DNA of 64,000 nucleotides, taken from Pseudorhodobacter wandonensis. Lineage in GTDB: Bacteria > Pseudomonadota > Alphaproteobacteria > Rhodobacterales > Rhodobacteraceae. A program made the position numbers and the translations under genes. The stretch covers positions 248,001 through 312,000 of the forward strand of contig NZ_LGHT01000026.1 in the NCBI RefSeq assembly GCF_001202035.1, read 5' to 3'. Below the pieces are notes generated by a model. That model was given only the letters and a program-made list of their open reading frames with translations. It made no database searches and had not been told where the DNA came from. This document shows positions 54,068-63,267 of the stretch, one piece after another; positions within the stretch are counted from its first letter, which is position 1, and each line of letters begins with the position of its first letter.

Positions 54068-56347
54068 ATGGACGACACTCGGCACGACACCACGCGGCAA
54101 GCGGCGCTTTATTATCACGAGCATCCGAAGCCCGGAAAGCTGGAAATCAGGGCCACCAAGCCGCTTGCAAACGGCCGCGACCTGTCACTGGCCTATAGCC
54201 CCGGCGTGGCCGAAGCCTGCCTTGAAATCAAAGCCGATCCTGCCACCGCGACGCGCTATACCTCCAAGGGCAATCTGGTCGCCGTGGTATCCAACGGCAC
54301 TGCCGTTTTGGGCCTTGGCAATATCGGCGCGCTGGCCTCCAAGCCGGTGATGGAAGGCAAGGCCGTTCTGTTCAAGAAATTTGCCAATATCGATTGCTTT
54401 GACATCGAGGTGAATGAACCCGACCCCTACAAGCTGGCCGATATCGTTTGCGCGCTGGAGCCCACCTTTGGCGCAATCAACCTCGAAGATATCAAAGCCC
54501 CCGACTGCTTTATCGTCGAATCTATTTGCCGCGAGCGTATGGGCATTCCGGTGTTCCACGATGACCAGCACGGCACCGCGATCGTCGTAGGCGCTGCTGC
54601 CACCAACGCGCTGCATGTGGCGGGCAAGAAATTCGAAGACATCAAGATCGTATCAACCGGCGGCGGTGCTGCAGGCATTGCCTGTTTGAACATGCTTTTG
54701 AAACTGGGCGTCAAACGCGAAAACGTCTGGCTCTGCGACATCAAAGGGTTGGTCTATGAGGGCCGCACCGAAGATATGACCCCGCAAAAGGCCGAATTTG
54801 CCCAGAAATCCGACAAGCGGACGCTGGGCGAGGTGATCGACGGCGCCGATCTGTTCCTCGGCCTGTCCGGCCCCGGCGTGTTGAAACCCGAAATGGTTGC
54901 CCGCATGTCCAAACGCCCGATCGTGTTTGCGCTTGCCAACCCCACCCCCGAAATCACGCCTGATGAGGCCCGCGCCGTGGCCCCCGATGTGATCATGGCA
55001 ACGGGTCGTTCGGATTTCCCGAACCAGGTTAACAACGTGCTGTGCTTTCCGTTCATTTTCCGCGGGGCGCTCGATGTCGGCGCCACCACGATCAATGACG
55101 AGATGGAGCTGGCCTGTATCGAAGGCATCGCCGCCCTCGCCCGCGCCACCACCAGCGCCGAGGCTGCCGCCGCCTATAAAGGCGAGCAGCTGACCTTTGG
55201 TGCCGAATATCTGATCCCCAAGCCCTTTGACCCGCGCCTGATTGGCGTTGTCGCCAGCGCCGTGGCCAAAGCCGCCATCGCAACCGGCGTTGCCACCAAA
55301 CAGATCGATGATTTCGACGCCTACAAGCAAAAGCTTGACGGTTCGGTATTCCGTTCCGCCCTGATCATGCGGCCGGTATTCCAAGCCGCCGCCACCGTCA
55401 CCCGCCGCATCGTCTTTGCCGAGGGCGAGGATGAGCGCGTGCTGCGCGCCGCCAACGCGATGATCGAGGAAACCACCGATAAGCCGATTCTGATCGGCCG
55501 CCCCGAGGTGGTTGAAAGCCGCTGCGAACGCGCAGGCCTGCCCATCCGCCCCGGCCGCGATTTCGACCTCGTGAACCCCGAAAACGACCCGCGCTACCGC
55601 GATTATTGGGAAACCTACCACCACCTGATGGCCCGCAAGGGCGTTTCACCCGATATCGCCCGCGCCGTGATGCGCACCAATAGCACTGCAATTGCCGCAG
55701 TCATGGTGCACCGGGATGAGGCTGACAGCATGATCTGCGGCACCTTTGGCCAATATCTGTGGCACCTGAACTATGTGCAGCAGATCTTGGCAACCGACGG
55801 GCTACACCCTGTCGGCGCCCTGTCGCTGATGATCCTCGAGGACGGCCCTCTGTTTATCGCCGACACGCATGTCCACCAAGAACCGACGCCCGACCAACTT
55901 GCCGAAACCATCATCGGCGCGGCGCGGCACGTCAAACGCTTTGGCATGATGCCGAAAATCGCACTCTGTTCGGGGTCGCAGTTCGGCAACCTCGACAGCG
56001 ACACAGGGCGGCGGATGCGCGCTGCGTTGGCAATTCTGGATTCCGCTCCGCGCGATTTTCTGTACGAGGGCGAAATGCACACCGATGCGGCGCTCGACCA
56101 ATCCCTGCGCGACCGCCTCTTTCCCGGCGGCCGTTACGAAGGGGCCGCAAACGTGCTGGTCTATGCCAATACCGATGCCGCAGGCGGCGTGCGCAACATC
56201 CTGAAAATGCGCGCAGGCGGGCTAGAGGTCGGCCCGATTCTGATGGGCATGGGCAACAAAGCCCATATCGTCACACCCTCGATCACCGCGCGGGGCTTGC
56301 TGAATATGTCGGCACTGGCAGGCACGCCGGTCGCGCATTACGGCTAA
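54068..56347 (+). CDS. maeB: NADP-dependent malic enzyme (MaeB type)
   Basis: This 759-residue fusion has a malic enzyme domain (about 15-425: [39 protein letters not shown](P)-site) and a phosphate-acetyltransferase-like C-domain (about 435-755: [20 protein letters not shown]). It decarboxylates malate to pyruvate, making NADPH for biosynthesis; the PTA-like domain is regulatory in characterised MaeB. GGGAGG lies eight bases before ATG 54068. Confidence 0.93.
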   Translation: MDDTRHDTTRQAALYYHEHPKPGKLEIRATKPLANGRDLSLAYSPGVAEACLEIKADPATATRYTSKGNLVAVVSNGTAVLGLGNIGALASKPVMEGKAVLFKKFANIDCFDIEVNEPDPYKLADIVCALEPTFGAINLEDIKAPDCFIVESICRERMGIPVFHDDQHGTAIVVGAAATNALHVAGKKFEDIKIVSTGGGAAGIACLNMLLKLGVKRENVWLCDIKGLVYEGRTEDMTPQKAEFAQKSDKRTLGEVIDGADLFLGLSGPGVLKPEMVARMSKRPIVFALANPTPEITPDEARAVAPDVIMATGRSDFPNQVNNVLCFPFIFRGALDVGATTINDEMELACIEGIAALARATTSAEAAAAYKGEQLTFGAEYLIPKPFDPRLIGVVASAVAKAAIATGVATKQIDDFDAYKQKLDGSVFRSALIMRPVFQAAATVTRRIVFAEGEDERVLRAANAMIEETTDKPILIGRPEVVESRCERAGLPIRPGRDFDLVNPENDPRYRDYWETYHHLMARKGVSPDIARAVMRTNSTAIAAVMVHRDEADSMICGTFGQYLWHLNYVQQILATDGLHPVGALSLMILEDGPLFIADTHVHQEPTPDQLAETIIGAARHVKRFGMMPKIALCSGSQFGNLDSDTGRRMRAALAILDSAPRDFLYEGEMHTDAALDQSLRDRLFPGGRYEGAANVLVYANTDAAGGVRNILKMRAGGLEVGPILMGMGNKAHIVTPSITARGLLNMSALAGTPVAHYG

Positions 56348-56653
56348 TATCTCTGGTTTCGGGCTGCCATTGCCGGCCCGAAACCATATTCACCCAAACC
56401 GGCGGTCGGCATGGCTTGCCGCGCTGGCCTTTGCCAAAGACCGCTTGCCGTTCGGGCCTACCCTTGCGCTGGCCTTTACGGCGCTTTGGGCCGCACCCCA
56501 TGTCATCGCCCCCGCCTTTGGCCGCACCGCTTTGCCGTGCTGGGGCGATGACCCCTTGCGCAGAATATGGCCCCCCCGGCACCACACGCAAACCTCGGAT
56601 GCGGGCTTTCCAATTGGCACGATGCCGCTGCTGCCGCACCTCAGCCATGATGA

Positions 56654-56827
56654 TGGCGAAAGCCAGATCTGGCGTTGTACTGGCAGGCAAAGGGTCAATA
56701 CCAAACGGGGCAAAGCCTATCCCCCGTCGGCTATTGGGGCTATGCCAACGGCCCGAGCCAATGCCCGAACCGCTGGGCCGATCTGCGCTGGGATATGACC
56801 ACACTCAACGCAGCCCTGCCCGATTGA
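56654..56827 (+). pseudogene. Possible gene remnant (57-codon open stretch)
   Basis: An open + frame without an ATG start at its front (after an in-frame TGA at 56651) reads PDLALYWQAKGQYQTGQ, SPVGYWGYANGPSQCPNRWA and DLRWDMTTLNAALPD, ending at TGA 56827. It is rich in aromatic residues and has GC-rich third positions. Upstream, another frame reads PLLPHLSHDDGES up to about 56663, as if a frameshift broke one gene. I do not recognise the protein. It could be spurious. Confidence 0.3.
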
Positions 56828-56978
56828 CAACTCAATGCGCCCCGCACCCGCGCAGCGGCAAAATCCGGATCGAGCCGCACATCCCCGCCCCCCCCTCGCC
56901 CTCTCGCACCCCAAAATCCGCTTCCAAGGCTGCCGCGCGGCATGATGATCACATCTACCTGCAACGCGAACCAAATCC

Positions 56979-57045
56979 GCTTTCTGTTCGGCCCAAATAT
57001 CCTCAGGGGGTGAGGGGCATCGCCCCGAGGGGGCGCGAGCGTCCC
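56979..57045 (-). repeat. Dispersed hairpin/GGATATTT element, copy E
   Basis: GCTTTCTGTTCGGCCCAAAT, then ATCCTCAGGGGGTGA, GGGGC-atc-GCCCC (57014-57026) and a G-rich tail. It is the same element in reverse orientation relative to copy A, between maeB and prpE. Confidence 0.65.
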
Positions 57046-57170
57046 CTCCCCTTATCAGCCTCTCGCGCTGTTTGCGCTAAACGTGACCAATAAGCGCAGT
57101 AAAGCCCGCGCAACAATCTTGCCATGTAATTTGACGCGGCGTAACAAAGGTGAACTGGAGGAGGTATACG

Positions 57171-59063
57171 ATGGCATACGCAGAGGTTTACGCTGGCTGG
57201 AAAGCCGACCCCGAAGCATTCTGGATGGAAGCGGCCGGGAAAATCGACTGGGACAAACCCCCAAGCCGCGCTTTGGATGACAGCCGCGCACCGCTTTACG
57301 ACTGGTTTTCCGATGGCATGGTCAACGCCTGTTGGAACGCCGTTGACCGCCATGTCGAGGCCGGCCGCGGTGCCCAGCTTGCCATCATCCATGACAGCCC
57401 CGTCACCCGCACCAAACATTCCATCACCTATGAGGAACTGCGCAACCGCGTCGCCACCCTCGCCGGCGCATTGCGTGCCAAAGGCGTCGAAAAGGGCGAC
57501 CGCGTCCTCATCTACATGCCGATGGTCCCCGAGGCGCTAGAGGCAATGCTGGCCTGCGCCCGTCTTGGTGCAGTCCACTCTGTGGTCTTTGGTGGCTTTG
57601 CCGCCAATGAACTTGCCGTGCGCATCGACGATTGCAAACCCAAGGCGATCATCGCAGCCTCTTGCGGTATCGAACCCTCCCGCGTTATCCACTACAAACC
57701 GCTGCTCGACGGCGCCATTGATATGGCAAAACACAAACCCGACTTCTGCGTGATCTTTCAGCGCGAACAAGAGGTTGCGAAACTGGTCGAGGGCCGCGAT
57801 GTCAACTGGCACGGCTTTCAATACGGCGTCACCCCCGCCGATTGCGTCCCTGTCGAGGGCAACCACCCCGCCTATATCCTCTACACATCCGGCACCACCG
57901 GCGCACCCAAAGGCGTTGTACGTGCCACCGCCGGCCATTTGGTCGCGCTCAACTGGACTATGAAAAACGTCTATAACGTCGAGGCGGGTGATGTGTTCTG
58001 GGCTGCGTCCGATGTCGGTTGGGTCGTTGGCCACTCTTACATCTGCTATGGTCCGCTGATCGCCGGCTGCACAACCGTGGTGTTCGAAGGCAAACCCATT
58101 GGCACCCCTGATGCAGGTACCTTCTGGCGGGTCATCGCCGAACATAAGGTAAAAAGCTTCTTTACCGCCCCCACCGCCCTGCGCGCGATCAAGCGCGAAG
58201 ACCCTCAGGCCAAATTGGTGTCCGAATATAACCTCAAACACCTGCAGGCCCTGTTCCTTGCAGGCGAACGCGCCGACCCCGATACGATCAACTGGGCCAA
58301 GACCGCGCTGAACATCCCCGTAATCGACCACTGGTGGCAAACCGAAACCGGCTGGGCCATCGCCGCTTGCCCGCTGGGTATCGAAGAACTGCCGATCAAA
58401 GTCGGCTCGCCTTCGGTGCCAATGCCCGGCTATGACGTGCAAGTGCTCGACGAAGGCGGCCACCCCGTGCCCGCTGGCACCCTCGGCGCGATTGCGGTCA
58501 AACTGCCCCTGCCCCCCGGCACCCTGCCCACACTTTGGAACGCCGAAGAGCGGTTCAAAAAGGCCTATCTCACCCATTTCCCCGGCTTTTACGAAACCGG
58601 CGATGCCGGCTATATTGACGAAGACGGCTACCTCTACATCATGGCTCGCACGGATGACGTGATCAACGTCGCCGGCCATCGCCTGTCTACCGGCGCGATG
58701 GAAGAGGTGCTGGCAAGCCACCCCGATGTGGCCGAATGCGCCGTGATTGGTGTGGCCGACGCATTGAAAGGCCAGTCGCCGCTCGGGTTTCTTTGCCTCA
58801 ATTCCGGCTGCAACCGGGACGAGGCCGATGTGATCAAGGAATGCGTCAAGCTGATGCGCGACAAAATCGGCCCCGTGGCAGATTTCAAACGCGCTGTGGT
58901 GGTTGCGCGCCTGCCGAAAACCCGTTCCGGCAAAATCTTGCGCTCGACCATGGTCAAAATCGCTGACAACCAGGACTTCAAAGCACCGGCCACAATCGAA
59001 GACCCCGCAGTCCTCGATGAGATCCGCACAGCGCTTCAAACACTTGGCCTCGCGCAGGGTTAA
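57171..59063 (+). CDS. prpE: Propionyl-CoA synthetase
   Basis: This 630-residue AMP-forming acyl-CoA ligase has YTSGTTGAPKGVV (A3), DHWWQTETGW (A5; the PrpE form with WWQTETG), YIMARTDDVINVAGHRLSTG (A8) and [14 protein letters not shown] with the catalytic lysine (A10). It activates propionate for the methylcitrate or methylmalonyl-CoA route; meaB at 33.8 kb fits the latter. GGAGGAGG lies upstream of ATG 57171. It ends before a terminator-like hairpin at 59156. It shares the ligase fold with acs at 26711 but differs in the PrpE-specific regions. Confidence 0.93.
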   Translation: MAYAEVYAGWKADPEAFWMEAAGKIDWDKPPSRALDDSRAPLYDWFSDGMVNACWNAVDRHVEAGRGAQLAIIHDSPVTRTKHSITYEELRNRVATLAGALRAKGVEKGDRVLIYMPMVPEALEAMLACARLGAVHSVVFGGFAANELAVRIDDCKPKAIIAASCGIEPSRVIHYKPLLDGAIDMAKHKPDFCVIFQREQEVAKLVEGRDVNWHGFQYGVTPADCVPVEGNHPAYILYTSGTTGAPKGVVRATAGHLVALNWTMKNVYNVEAGDVFWAASDVGWVVGHSYICYGPLIAGCTTVVFEGKPIGTPDAGTFWRVIAEHKVKSFFTAPTALRAIKREDPQAKLVSEYNLKHLQALFLAGERADPDTINWAKTALNIPVIDHWWQTETGWAIAACPLGIEELPIKVGSPSVPMPGYDVQVLDEGGHPVPAGTLGAIAVKLPLPPGTLPTLWNAEERFKKAYLTHFPGFYETGDAGYIDEDGYLYIMARTDDVINVAGHRLSTGAMEEVLASHPDVAECAVIGVADALKGQSPLGFLCLNSGCNRDEADVIKECVKLMRDKIGPVADFKRAVVVARLPKTRSGKILRSTMVKIADNQDFKAPATIEDPAVLDEIRTALQTLGLAQG

Positions 59064-59114
59064 CCGGCCCCAATGTAAAACCTATCACGCAAACTTGCGT
59101 CATTAGGGGGAAAG

Positions 59115-59122
59115 TTAACCAT
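59115..59122 (+). promoter_or_regulatory. CtrA half-site
   Basis: TTAACCAT, an extended CtrA half-site, followed by GTTTACC; the second half is imperfect. It is 133 bases before the degenerate kinase gene, upstream of the hairpin at 59156. Confidence 0.35.
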
Positions 59123-59155
59123 GTTTACCCGCTAGACAACCGTCGCCACAGGCGT

Positions 59156-59184
59156 AACCTGCATTCGTAACTTGGATGCAGGTT
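59156..59184 (+). terminator. Intrinsic terminator or attenuator
   Basis: AACCTGCAT (59156-59164) and ATGCAGGTT (59176-59184), 9-bp stem, 11-base loop, followed by TTATTTTTAT. It is a strong Rho-independent shape, 93 bases after the prpE stop and 71 bases before the next gene. Confidence 0.75.
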
Positions 59185-59192
59185 TTATTTTT

Positions 59193-59258
59193 ATGTTGAT
59201 CCATATCTTTGCCATCGCCGGAAGCTGCGCCTTTGCCTCGGGTCACCCTTGTCAATGA
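59193..59258 (+). CDS. Possible 21-residue leader peptide
   Basis: ATG 59193 opens MLIHIFAIAGSCAFASGHPC (plus Gln), whose TGA (59256-59258) overlaps the kinase-like gene's ATG at 59255. The kinase-like gene has no good ribosome site, so the peptide could couple its translation. It starts right at the terminator T-run. It may be fortuitous. Confidence 0.25.
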   Translation: MLIHIFAIAGSCAFASGHPCQ

Positions 59259-60727
59259 AATCGCCCATAGCCCCGACGACAGGCGAAATGTACGAAGAAC
59301 TGGCGCTTTTGGCGTATGATATGCGTTCCGCAATTGCCGATATGTCGGCAAGCCTCGCGCGGATTGATGCCAACACGTTCACCGCCCAAAACCTGACGCA
59401 GCTGGATGACATCAAGGCGGCAAACGACAGCCTGTCACGTCTGCTGGACGAAGGGCTCAACACGCTCCTCGTTCAGGCCCTGCCAACGCTCGACTTCGCT
59501 CCAACCAATCTTGCCGACCTGCTGCGCGACTTGCAGCGTCGCTGGGCGCACTCAAAGGGGCAGCACCCGAATTGCGTCCAGATTTCGGCCAGCAATCTGC
59601 CCGCAACGGTAATGTGCAACCGCACGGCGGTTGAACGCTTGCTGGCAAACCTGCTCGGCAATGCCTTGGCCCATTCCGGTGGGCAACCCGTCGTCCTTAC
59701 GGCCACATGCCCGACGCCCAGCGAATTACGCATCACCATCTCTGATGTTGGCCCAGATTTTCCCGATGCCAATCGCCATGCAACGGCCCAAGCAAACACC
59801 CCAACAATGCCCGCATGGCAGGATATTGCGGGCCACGAGCTGGGCCTGCGCATCGCGCACAGTCTGGCGCAACGCATGAATGCCACGTTGCATCTGCAAA
59901 ACCTGCAAAACGGCGGCGCCTTGGCCGAGCTGGTCTTGCCGCTCTCTACACCTTCCGCAGATACCACAGGGCCCATCGATACCAATTTCCTGCTGGGCAA
60001 AAGCATATTGATTGCCGATGAAAGCATGCCGCAATTAATCATTCTGCAACGCTATTTGCGCGAAGCTGGCGCAAACATCACACTTGCGCATGATGGCCCA
60101 ACCGCCGGGGCCGCGTTGCTGAATGGCGCTTTCGATTTGGCCCTGATCAGCGTTGATTTGCCGGGCCGCAGCGGGCTTGAAATCTGCCGTGCCCTGCGCG
60201 ATCACCCGATCCCACAGGGTTCCCCCGCACGGGTCATCATGCTTGCAGCGCAATACCTGCCAGAGTTCGAGAAAACCGCAAAAGCTGCCGGCGCAGATCA
60301 GGTTTTGGTCAAACCCATCACCTCTGCCAGCGATTTGCTTCGCGCCATTTGCGCCCCTCGGCCCGAAACCGGAACAGACTTTGACCCGACAGCATTTTCC
60401 CGCCTACTCGACATGGCCGGACCGGTTGTCGGAACCGAGCTGGCAATGCATTTCAAAAATGACCTCATTTCCGTGCAAACCCAATTACTTGCAGCACTTC
60501 CTGTGCTAGACTGGCCAGTGCTCGACAGGGCTTCGCATGTGCTCATCGCTTTGGCAGGCACCGCCGGGATGCCTAAACTTGAATCCAGTGCCCGCGCCTT
60601 CAACCTTGCGGCGAATGCCCGTGACGGTATAACCTTAGACTTGCACCAAAAGGCCCTATTGGGCGGGCTTGCCGAATTGCTAGAGTTTATCGCGCGAATT
60701 GCACAGGAACGACACAGCCAGCCATGA
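59255..60727 (+). CDS. Hybrid kinase-like protein: HATPase, receiver and Hpt, no H-box histidine
   Basis: This 490-residue soluble protein has an N-terminal helical part with LLAYDMRSAI, where Tyr21 sits at the H-box histidine position. The ATPase domain (about 105-232) keeps an N-box (RLLANLLGNALAHS), DVGPDF and GHELGLRIAHSLA. A receiver (about 248-365) has Asp301 and Lys353. A C-terminal Hpt-like domain has His428 (ASHVLIALAGTAG). It has no membrane segment or input domain. It probably exchanges phosphate through Asp301 and His428 rather than autophosphorylating at Tyr21. It overlaps the sigma-54 regulator by ATGA. ATG 59255 is chosen; TTG 59249 and ATG 59288 are alternatives. Confidence 0.78.
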   Translation: MKSPIAPTTGEMYEELALLAYDMRSAIADMSASLARIDANTFTAQNLTQLDDIKAANDSLSRLLDEGLNTLLVQALPTLDFAPTNLADLLRDLQRRWAHSKGQHPNCVQISASNLPATVMCNRTAVERLLANLLGNALAHSGGQPVVLTATCPTPSELRITISDVGPDFPDANRHATAQANTPTMPAWQDIAGHELGLRIAHSLAQRMNATLHLQNLQNGGALAELVLPLSTPSADTTGPIDTNFLLGKSILIADESMPQLIILQRYLREAGANITLAHDGPTAGAALLNGAFDLALISVDLPGRSGLEICRALRDHPIPQGSPARVIMLAAQYLPEFEKTAKAAGADQVLVKPITSASDLLRAICAPRPETGTDFDPTAFSRLLDMAGPVVGTELAMHFKNDLISVQTQLLAALPVLDWPVLDRASHVLIALAGTAGMPKLESSARAFNLAANARDGITLDLHQKALLGGLAELLEFIARIAQERHSQP

Positions 60728-62154
60728 CCCCTGCTCGCCGCCAACCCAAAACCGCAGGACCACCCGCGATTTTGCTGATCGAAGACACGCTGTCTCTGCA
60801 AATGGTGTACCGCGCCACGCTGGTAAATGCCGGCCACAAGGTTGTCACTGCAACCACCGCCGCCGAAGGTTTCGCACTGTTCCTCCAAGGCGCGCCGGGT
60901 ATCGTCTTGCTTGATCTCACTTTGCCTGATCGTGACGGTCTTGACCTGATGCAAGATATTCTGGCCCATGATCCTGCAACCCATGTTATCGTCATTACGG
61001 CCAACGGCTCGATCAACAAGGCGGTCGAGGCGATGCGCGCCGGCGCCCATGAATTTCTGGTAAAACCCTTTGATGAGCTGCGCTTCCTGTCGTCTATCGA
61101 CAACGCCCTGAACGCGCCCAAGGCCCAGGCCCCCCGCCCCCGCAGCATCGCACGCCAAACGCCCCCCCCACCCGAAGGCGCGTTCATCGGCTCGTCTCAG
61201 GCAATGAACCGCGTGCAAGAGAAAATTGCCTCGGTCGCACAAAGCATGGCAACCGTCTTTATCACCGGCGAAAGCGGCACCGGCAAAGAGCTTTGCGCCC
61301 TCGCCGTACATAAACAATCCCCACGCAACAACGGCCCGTTCATCGCGCTGAACTGCGGCGCGATCCCGGCCGAGTTGCTGGAATCCGAGGTGTTCGGCCA
61401 TATGAAAGGCTCGTTCACCGGCGCAATCTCTGATAAAATCGGCGCAGCGGCGGCGGCCGATGGCGGCACCTTGTTTCTGGATGAAGTCTGCGAAATGCTG
61501 CCCGCTTTGCAAACCAAACTGCTGCGCTTCCTGCAAACCTCCAGCGTCCAACCTGTCGGCGCAAACCGCCCGCACAAGGTGAACGTGCGCATCATCTGCG
61601 CCACCAATCGCGATCCGGCCGAAGCCGTCCGCCTTGGCCAGTTCCGCGAAGACCTGTATTACCGGCTCTACGTCATCCCGATCCATATGCCGCCTCTGCG
61701 CGACCGCGGTGATGATGTGATCGAAATCGCCGAGGCCGCGCTCCACCGCTTTGCACAGGAAGAGGGCCGCCGCTTTACCGCCTTGTCCGATGAGGTCCGC
61801 CACCTGTTTCAAGATCTGCCATGGCCGGGAAATGTGCGCCAGTTGCTGAACGTCATCCGCAACGTCGCGGTGCTATATGATGGCGACAAAGTCCAACGCC
61901 ACATGCTGCCCGAAGATCTGGCCACACATACCCCGATCGATCAGCCGCCCCAACCCAGCGCAAACCTGGGGCATGTCGCCTCAACGCTCGACGGCCTGCT
62001 CGGCCGCCCTCTGGCCGAAGTCGAACGTGAAATCATCGAGGCAACGATCGAAATGTACGAAGGTTCGGTACCGCGCGCGGCAAGGGTGCTCGATGTTTCC
62101 CCGTCAACGATTTACCGCAAACTCGAAACCTGGGCCAAAATCCCTAAACTCTAA
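60724..62154 (+). CDS. Sigma-54-dependent response regulator, NtrC family
   Basis: This 476-residue regulator has a receiver (about 14-130: Asp64 in LLDLTLPDR, Lys114), an AAA+ domain (about 152-385: Walker A GESGTGKE at 182-189; GSFTGA at 229-234, a variant of GAFTGA; FLDEV Walker B) and a Fis-type HTH (about 430-475, EIIEATIEMYEGSVPRAARV then LDVSPSTIYRKLE). It should activate sigma-54 promoters when phosphorylated. ATGA overlap with the kinase-like gene implies partnership. A terminator-like repeat follows. Confidence 0.9.
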   Translation: MTPARRQPKTAGPPAILLIEDTLSLQMVYRATLVNAGHKVVTATTAAEGFALFLQGAPGIVLLDLTLPDRDGLDLMQDILAHDPATHVIVITANGSINKAVEAMRAGAHEFLVKPFDELRFLSSIDNALNAPKAQAPRPRSIARQTPPPPEGAFIGSSQAMNRVQEKIASVAQSMATVFITGESGTGKELCALAVHKQSPRNNGPFIALNCGAIPAELLESEVFGHMKGSFTGAISDKIGAAAAADGGTLFLDEVCEMLPALQTKLLRFLQTSSVQPVGANRPHKVNVRIICATNRDPAEAVRLGQFREDLYYRLYVIPIHMPPLRDRGDDVIEIAEAALHRFAQEEGRRFTALSDEVRHLFQDLPWPGNVRQLLNVIRNVAVLYDGDKVQRHMLPEDLATHTPIDQPPQPSANLGHVASTLDGLLGRPLAEVEREIIEATIEMYEGSVPRAARVLDVSPSTIYRKLETWAKIPKL

Positions 62155-62212
62155 GGCGCCTCCCTGCCGCCCGAAACCGGCCCCGTGCGCCCGACAGCTT
62201 CCCCATCATCTA

Positions 62213-62271
62213 TCCCGAAATATCCTGGGGGGCCTTGATTGGCCCCCAATCAAGGCGGGGGCAACGCCCCC
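62213..62271 (-). repeat. Dispersed hairpin/GGATATTT element, copy F
   Basis: CCCGAAATATCCTGGGG leads into an 11-bp perfect stem (GCCTTGATTGG at 62232-62242, CCAATCAAGGC at 62246-62256) and GGGGGC-aac-GCCCCC (62257-62271). It lies in the convergent gap between the sigma-54 regulator and nadK, and should terminate one or both. Confidence 0.65.
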
Positions 62272-62285
62272 TCAGGCCTGCTCAA

Positions 62286-63047
62286 TCATGCAAACTGCTC
62301 GCGCAGCAGGCGCTCTTCCAGCCCGTGACCCTCATCAAACAAAATCCTGTGGCGAATGCCCGGCTCGCTCCGGATCTCAACCCACAGCACATCCGGCACC
62401 GACATACTGTCCGCATCCGCACGCACCGGCCGCTTGTCCGGCTCCAACACATCAAACCGCACCACAGCGCCCTTGGGCAACAGCGCCCCGCGCCACCGCC
62501 TTGGCCGGAACGCCGCAATCGCGGTCAGCGCCAGCACCTCGGCCCCGATCGGTACAATCGGCCCATGCGCCGAATAGTTATAGGCGGTTGACCCCGCAGG
62601 CGTTGCGACCAGCGCCCCGTCACACACCAGCTCGTCCATCCGCACCCGCCCGTCCACCGTTATCCGCAACTTGGCCGCCTGCGGTCCGGCCCGCAGCAGG
62701 CTTACCTCGTTGATCGCCAGCCCCTTCGCCACTGGCCCCTTGGTCCTTCCCGCCCGCATGGCCAAGGGGTTCAACACCTCTTCGCCGGCCTCGGTCAACC
62801 GCTTGGGCAAATCCTCGTCGCTATAGGCATTCATCAAAAACCCGATGGTGCCGCAATTCATGCCATAAACGGGGATGTTCAAACTCTGGGTCTGGTGCAG
62901 CGTTTGCAACATGAACCCATCCCCCCCCAGTGCCACAATATGGCTCGCAGTCTCGGGCGTATGGTTGCCATAGCGCGCCGTCAGCGTGACCAGCGCGTTT
63001 TGCGCTGCATCTGCCCCGCTTGCCAAAAATGCGATCCGTTGCGTCAC
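62286..63047 (-). CDS. nadK: NAD kinase
   Basis: This 253-residue enzyme phosphorylates NAD to NADP. The GGDG motif is in ALGGDGFMLQTL; NxE-type YGMNCGTIGFLMNAYS and the TPAGSTAYNYSAHGPIV segment follow. Length is at the shorter end of the family. ATG 63047 gives MTQRIAFLASGADAA. It is convergent with the sigma-54 regulator gene. Confidence 0.93.
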   Translation of the reverse strand: MTQRIAFLASGADAAQNALVTLTARYGNHTPETASHIVALGGDGFMLQTLHQTQSLNIPVYGMNCGTIGFLMNAYSDEDLPKRLTEAGEEVLNPLAMRAGRTKGPVAKGLAINEVSLLRAGPQAAKLRITVDGRVRMDELVCDGALVATPAGSTAYNYSAHGPIVPIGAEVLALTAIAAFRPRRWRGALLPKGAVVRFDVLEPDKRPVRADADSMSVPDVLWVEIRSEPGIRHRILFDEGHGLEERLLREQFA

Positions 63048-63140
63048 TACGTTCCCCCCGCTGCCTCTCGCACAGTCTTGGCCATCGCCCCTGCCAAACT
63101 CAACCCCTCGTGGGCGCTTTGCAGCCCAATCGCGTTAAAA

Positions 63141-63211
63141 GTTTCCCATGCGAAACAGCAATGTCGCCCAAACGGGGCATCGTGGCGGATTCTTACCTTT
63201 CTCAATCCGCC
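63141..63211. promoter_or_regulatory. Inverted repeats upstream of glyA
   Basis: GTTTC-ccatgc-GAAAC (63141-63156) and GGCGGATT-N12-AATCCGCC (63184-63191, 63204-63211) lie within the 220-bp gap before glyA. They may be an operator or part of a leader. TAGACT at 63217 could be a -10. Confidence 0.35.
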
Positions 63212-63267
63212 AAGCTAGACTAAATAGCCCCAAACCATCGCCCTCTGATCTGACCAAGGAGACGCCC

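Larger units (their letters stand above)
56348..57170. other. Long gap with decayed coding remnant and repeat element
   Basis: This 823-bp gap between maeB and prpE has no intact gene I can support. The first ~480 bases hold fragmented open frames with GC-rich codon character, including the remnant at 56654-56827. From 56979 a dispersed hairpin/GGATATTT element (copy E) precedes the prpE leader. Confidence 0.5.

Noticed and set aside
57537-59039. 500-codon minus-strand frame across prpE
   Set aside because: Composition shadow of prpE; the translated product is not protein-like (Gly/His/Asp-rich) and has no ribosome site.
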